Assembly: GCA_949358305.1 (NCBI GenBank)
Contig: OX442321.1
Coordinates: forward strand, 4,613,605 to 4,677,604
DNA length: 64,000 nt
Source of the DNA: Strigamia acuminata
Lineage: Eukaryota > Arthropoda > Chilopoda > Geophilomorpha > Linotaeniidae
Direction of reading: 5' to 3'
A model generated the notes under the pieces. The model was not told the DNA's origin. It saw only the letters and a list, made by a program, of their open reading frames with translations, and searched no databases. A program made the translations under genes and the position numbers. Shown here piece by piece: positions 63,401 through 64,000 of this stretch (its first letter is position 1; every line of letters starts with the position of its first letter).

Positions 63401-63498
63401 GGACCTCCAGATCGCAAGTGATAGTCGGCGCCTTTACGACTGCCGGCTCTCTTGTTTGCGTCGGAGTCGGAATCTGTTACTCGGGTATTATCTGCCAT
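60415..63498 (-). CDS. gypsy Gag polyprotein, 1027 aa
   Basis: ATG at 63498 (MADNTRVTDSDSDANKRAG); an in-frame GTG nine codons upstream is not needed. The first two thirds are highly charged and Arg/Ser/Glu-rich (long RERDERRERERDDRR-type stretches), unusually long for gypsy gag. The capsid region follows (WQFYIQNRFDGSWKAGDRFL; AREWYQGLKGVNWDDFLMRF, typical of retrotransposon gag), then one CCHC zinc knuckle (CFKCNQPGHYSNEC, about 975-988) near the C-terminus. It packages the element RNA in the cytoplasm. The Arg/Ser-rich N-terminal half is the odd part and resembles splicing-factor RS regions in composition only. Confidence 0.92.
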   Translation of the reverse strand: MADNTRVTDSDSDANKRAGSRKGADYHLRSGGPLPKASAHEARQKRRKPKPDRRSASEASHPSRTETRQRLDETERGEEQSHSKLPRSNRDGETSGNEVLSRNQSPRLTHDTEVGSPKAASPIQKTASNTTANSALNTPITQSRPASVRSEGHKSNSSSVKRVSSQPYSVSGTLIDAMQLAQAEGVRYTLPTGKITVYETLQIVRAALKAHSVSPQITIVEGAHAQQLVDSAQFEADAENEARQAIRERRRKLAEREAQALEYGRTQPNPTTPEEVEIVDRALRAHRYAFHSQQEAERAFMARLRRDDPKSVREPEVSSSELSDESLEGDPKRTPKAKPKPQPERATPATPRKRDASAREQQTRPRMQALDSATNNAITRLINANNARRNEEQALTSQQHDNPQGTEWQQPVPILKDDESSRRQSHDRTSSRGEGKRDERPKYFHYGNSDSSSDGLESNAPSHHDSERGSGERRRERERDERRERERDDRRRGRKESNSSRRNPPRRSPSPDPSSDPSSNDDRRKEKSSNRRKRSNSPRDREKRRRSENSDHRREEFQDLPRQSAFTDSTGRQYTMGELGRALLGSLKAEGIDLSKRNDRNRSTGDRVKKKYAVSRRDTMSVTGNIRWQFYIQNRFDGSWKAGDRFLDEVIRIKTATKATVGDMLTHGIVELMTGSAREWYQGLKGVNWDDFLMRFDLRYGETPEEVSRKMRGLRQMPGETIMDYDIRARLLFEKAPMEFHATGFNLFFLGGLSEYSQRVLLEERAPTGGSYEEMSAFLFENTIDIEKRYYSALPEAEKAATAKRLKLSAERYGATDKIMRPTEYLSGIMELAEASVGLQIKNKLTSTLPSNPLAAPKKAPTASAMQATLEEVKEGEEAGQDAGKSDKKEEKDDYSTDEEIRSYRDTLSTGCDEEGPLVHLIHRDRAVEEFRARLKPNAGRIPKYFRKNYTPPSKADPEKKKSTEAPRDKSNIRCFKCNQPGHYSNECPRTAKEDAKFDAIMKQMAEIKLAMAKNESKNESAQAAKK

Positions 63499-63549
63499 TT
63501 CTTGCTTTGGGTATGATGTAATCACAGGTTAGAATCAGTTATTCGACTT

Positions 63550-63570
63550 GATCCCGGACAGGCCCCCACG
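63550..63570 (-). promoter_or_regulatory. 5' leader start / primer-site region of the gypsy element
   Basis: On the minus strand the LTR is followed by CGTGGGGGCCTGTCCGGGAT, similar to leader starts of other gypsy-type elements. The priming tRNA was not identified. Confidence 0.45.
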
Positions 63571-64000
63571 TGTCGCGCTCAACTCTAACCGTCGCTAACT
63601 CGTGGGTTGATTACTTAATTCGACTAACTCACTACCGCTTTGCTCAAGCGGTTTACCCAAAGAAATGATTACACAGATATAAAAGGTAAAATATAATATA
63701 GATTTATTCTGTGGGACGATGTACAGATATATCTTATATATATATATATATAAAAGGTAGGTAAAAGGTAAATCGGAATGGGTGAAGGGAAATGGAAAGG
63801 TAAAGGTATGATGAAAGCTGGCTGGAATCGGCGAGGTCGTCTGTTGTCTCGGTCGTGTCCAAGATGGCGTCCTCGTTGTGGCAACGTGGTGTCGTCTTGG
63901 GCCGGCGTGGCAATATGGCGTCCTCGGCTCGTCTCTGGCTGGTCCTTCGGGCTCACGCTGGTCGGGCGCGAGTGAATGCTTAGTTAAAAGGCTTACTTCG
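63571..64000 (-). repeat. 5' LTR of the gypsy element (3' 430 bp; cut by window end)
   Basis: Matches 51096-51525 over its full visible length, including the 95-codon incidental frame in both copies. Confidence 0.9.

Larger units (their letters stand above)
51096..64000 (-). mobile_element. Ty3/gypsy LTR retrotransposon with three ORFs (5' LTR cut by window end)
   Basis: Minus strand. 3' LTR 51096-52114 (1019 bp), polypurine tract, ORF3 (52151-54916), a 1.4-kb spacer, pol (56321-60391), gag (60415-63498), primer-site region and the first 430 bp seen of the 5' LTR (63571-64000). These match 51096-51525 without visible difference. All three ORFs are uninterrupted. The insertion site is inside BEL/Pao pol (51095/51096), so this is the youngest layer here. 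Confidence 0.93.

Noticed and set aside
1-64000. tRNA or rRNA genes
   Set aside because: No cloverleaf with A and B boxes and no rRNA signature was noticed on either strand; the tRNA-like 18-mer at 17317 is a primer binding site.

Overview
This window looks like nuclear DNA from an insect. The evidence is a tandem array of intron-split DEG/ENaC (pickpocket-type) channel genes with short AT-rich GT-AG introns, insect-type BEL/Pao and Ty3/gypsy retrotransposons, many small inverted-repeat elements, and a run of CCTAA (TTAGG) telomere-type repeats. The species cannot be told from the sequence; a beetle or a relative is only a guess.

Layout. (1) 1-1.5 kb: three small secreted-protein genes on the minus strand, the first cut by the window edge. 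(2) 2.5-3.1 kb: a foldback-like element with an 8-bp target duplication. (3) 3.4-35.0 kb: seven DEG/ENaC genes. One is on the minus strand; six follow on the plus strand, the first of them divergent from it. All share seven exons with intron phases 1,0,1,0,0,2. By sequence and flanks, genes 3, 4 and 6 form subfamily A and genes 5 and 7 form subfamily B, in the order A-A-B-A-B, so the array grew by duplication of multi-kb units. Genes 1, 3, 5, 6 and 7 are intact when spliced (441, 441, 426, 441 and 432 aa). Gene 2 carries an inverted-repeat element in exon 2. Gene 4 carries a complete BEL/Pao provirus in its last exon; the junctions happen to form a GT-AG pair whose removal would restore the exon exactly. 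(4) 36.4-48.2 kb: an 11.8-kb LTR element whose LTRs appear identical but whose interior has no reverse transcriptase and only a decayed integrase zinc-finger region, so it is probably non-autonomous. (5) 48.3-51.1 kb: the 3' part of a second BEL/Pao element on the minus strand, interrupted by (6) 51.1-64.0 kb, a young Ty3/gypsy element on the minus strand. It has intact gag and pol and a 921-codon third ORF that does not look like an envelope gene; its 5' LTR runs off the window.

The host genes are secreted peptides and predicted sodium-channel subunits. Nearly everything else is mobile DNA at different ages: old hAT-like and mariner-like insertions shared by paralogues, and very recent LTR insertions. 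The least explained items are the third ORF of the gypsy element with a splice acceptor abutting its ATG, the intron-like BEL insertion, the repeated decayed coding module inside the non-autonomous LTR element, and the truncated orphan ORF of a TIR element at 13.46-14.40 kb.
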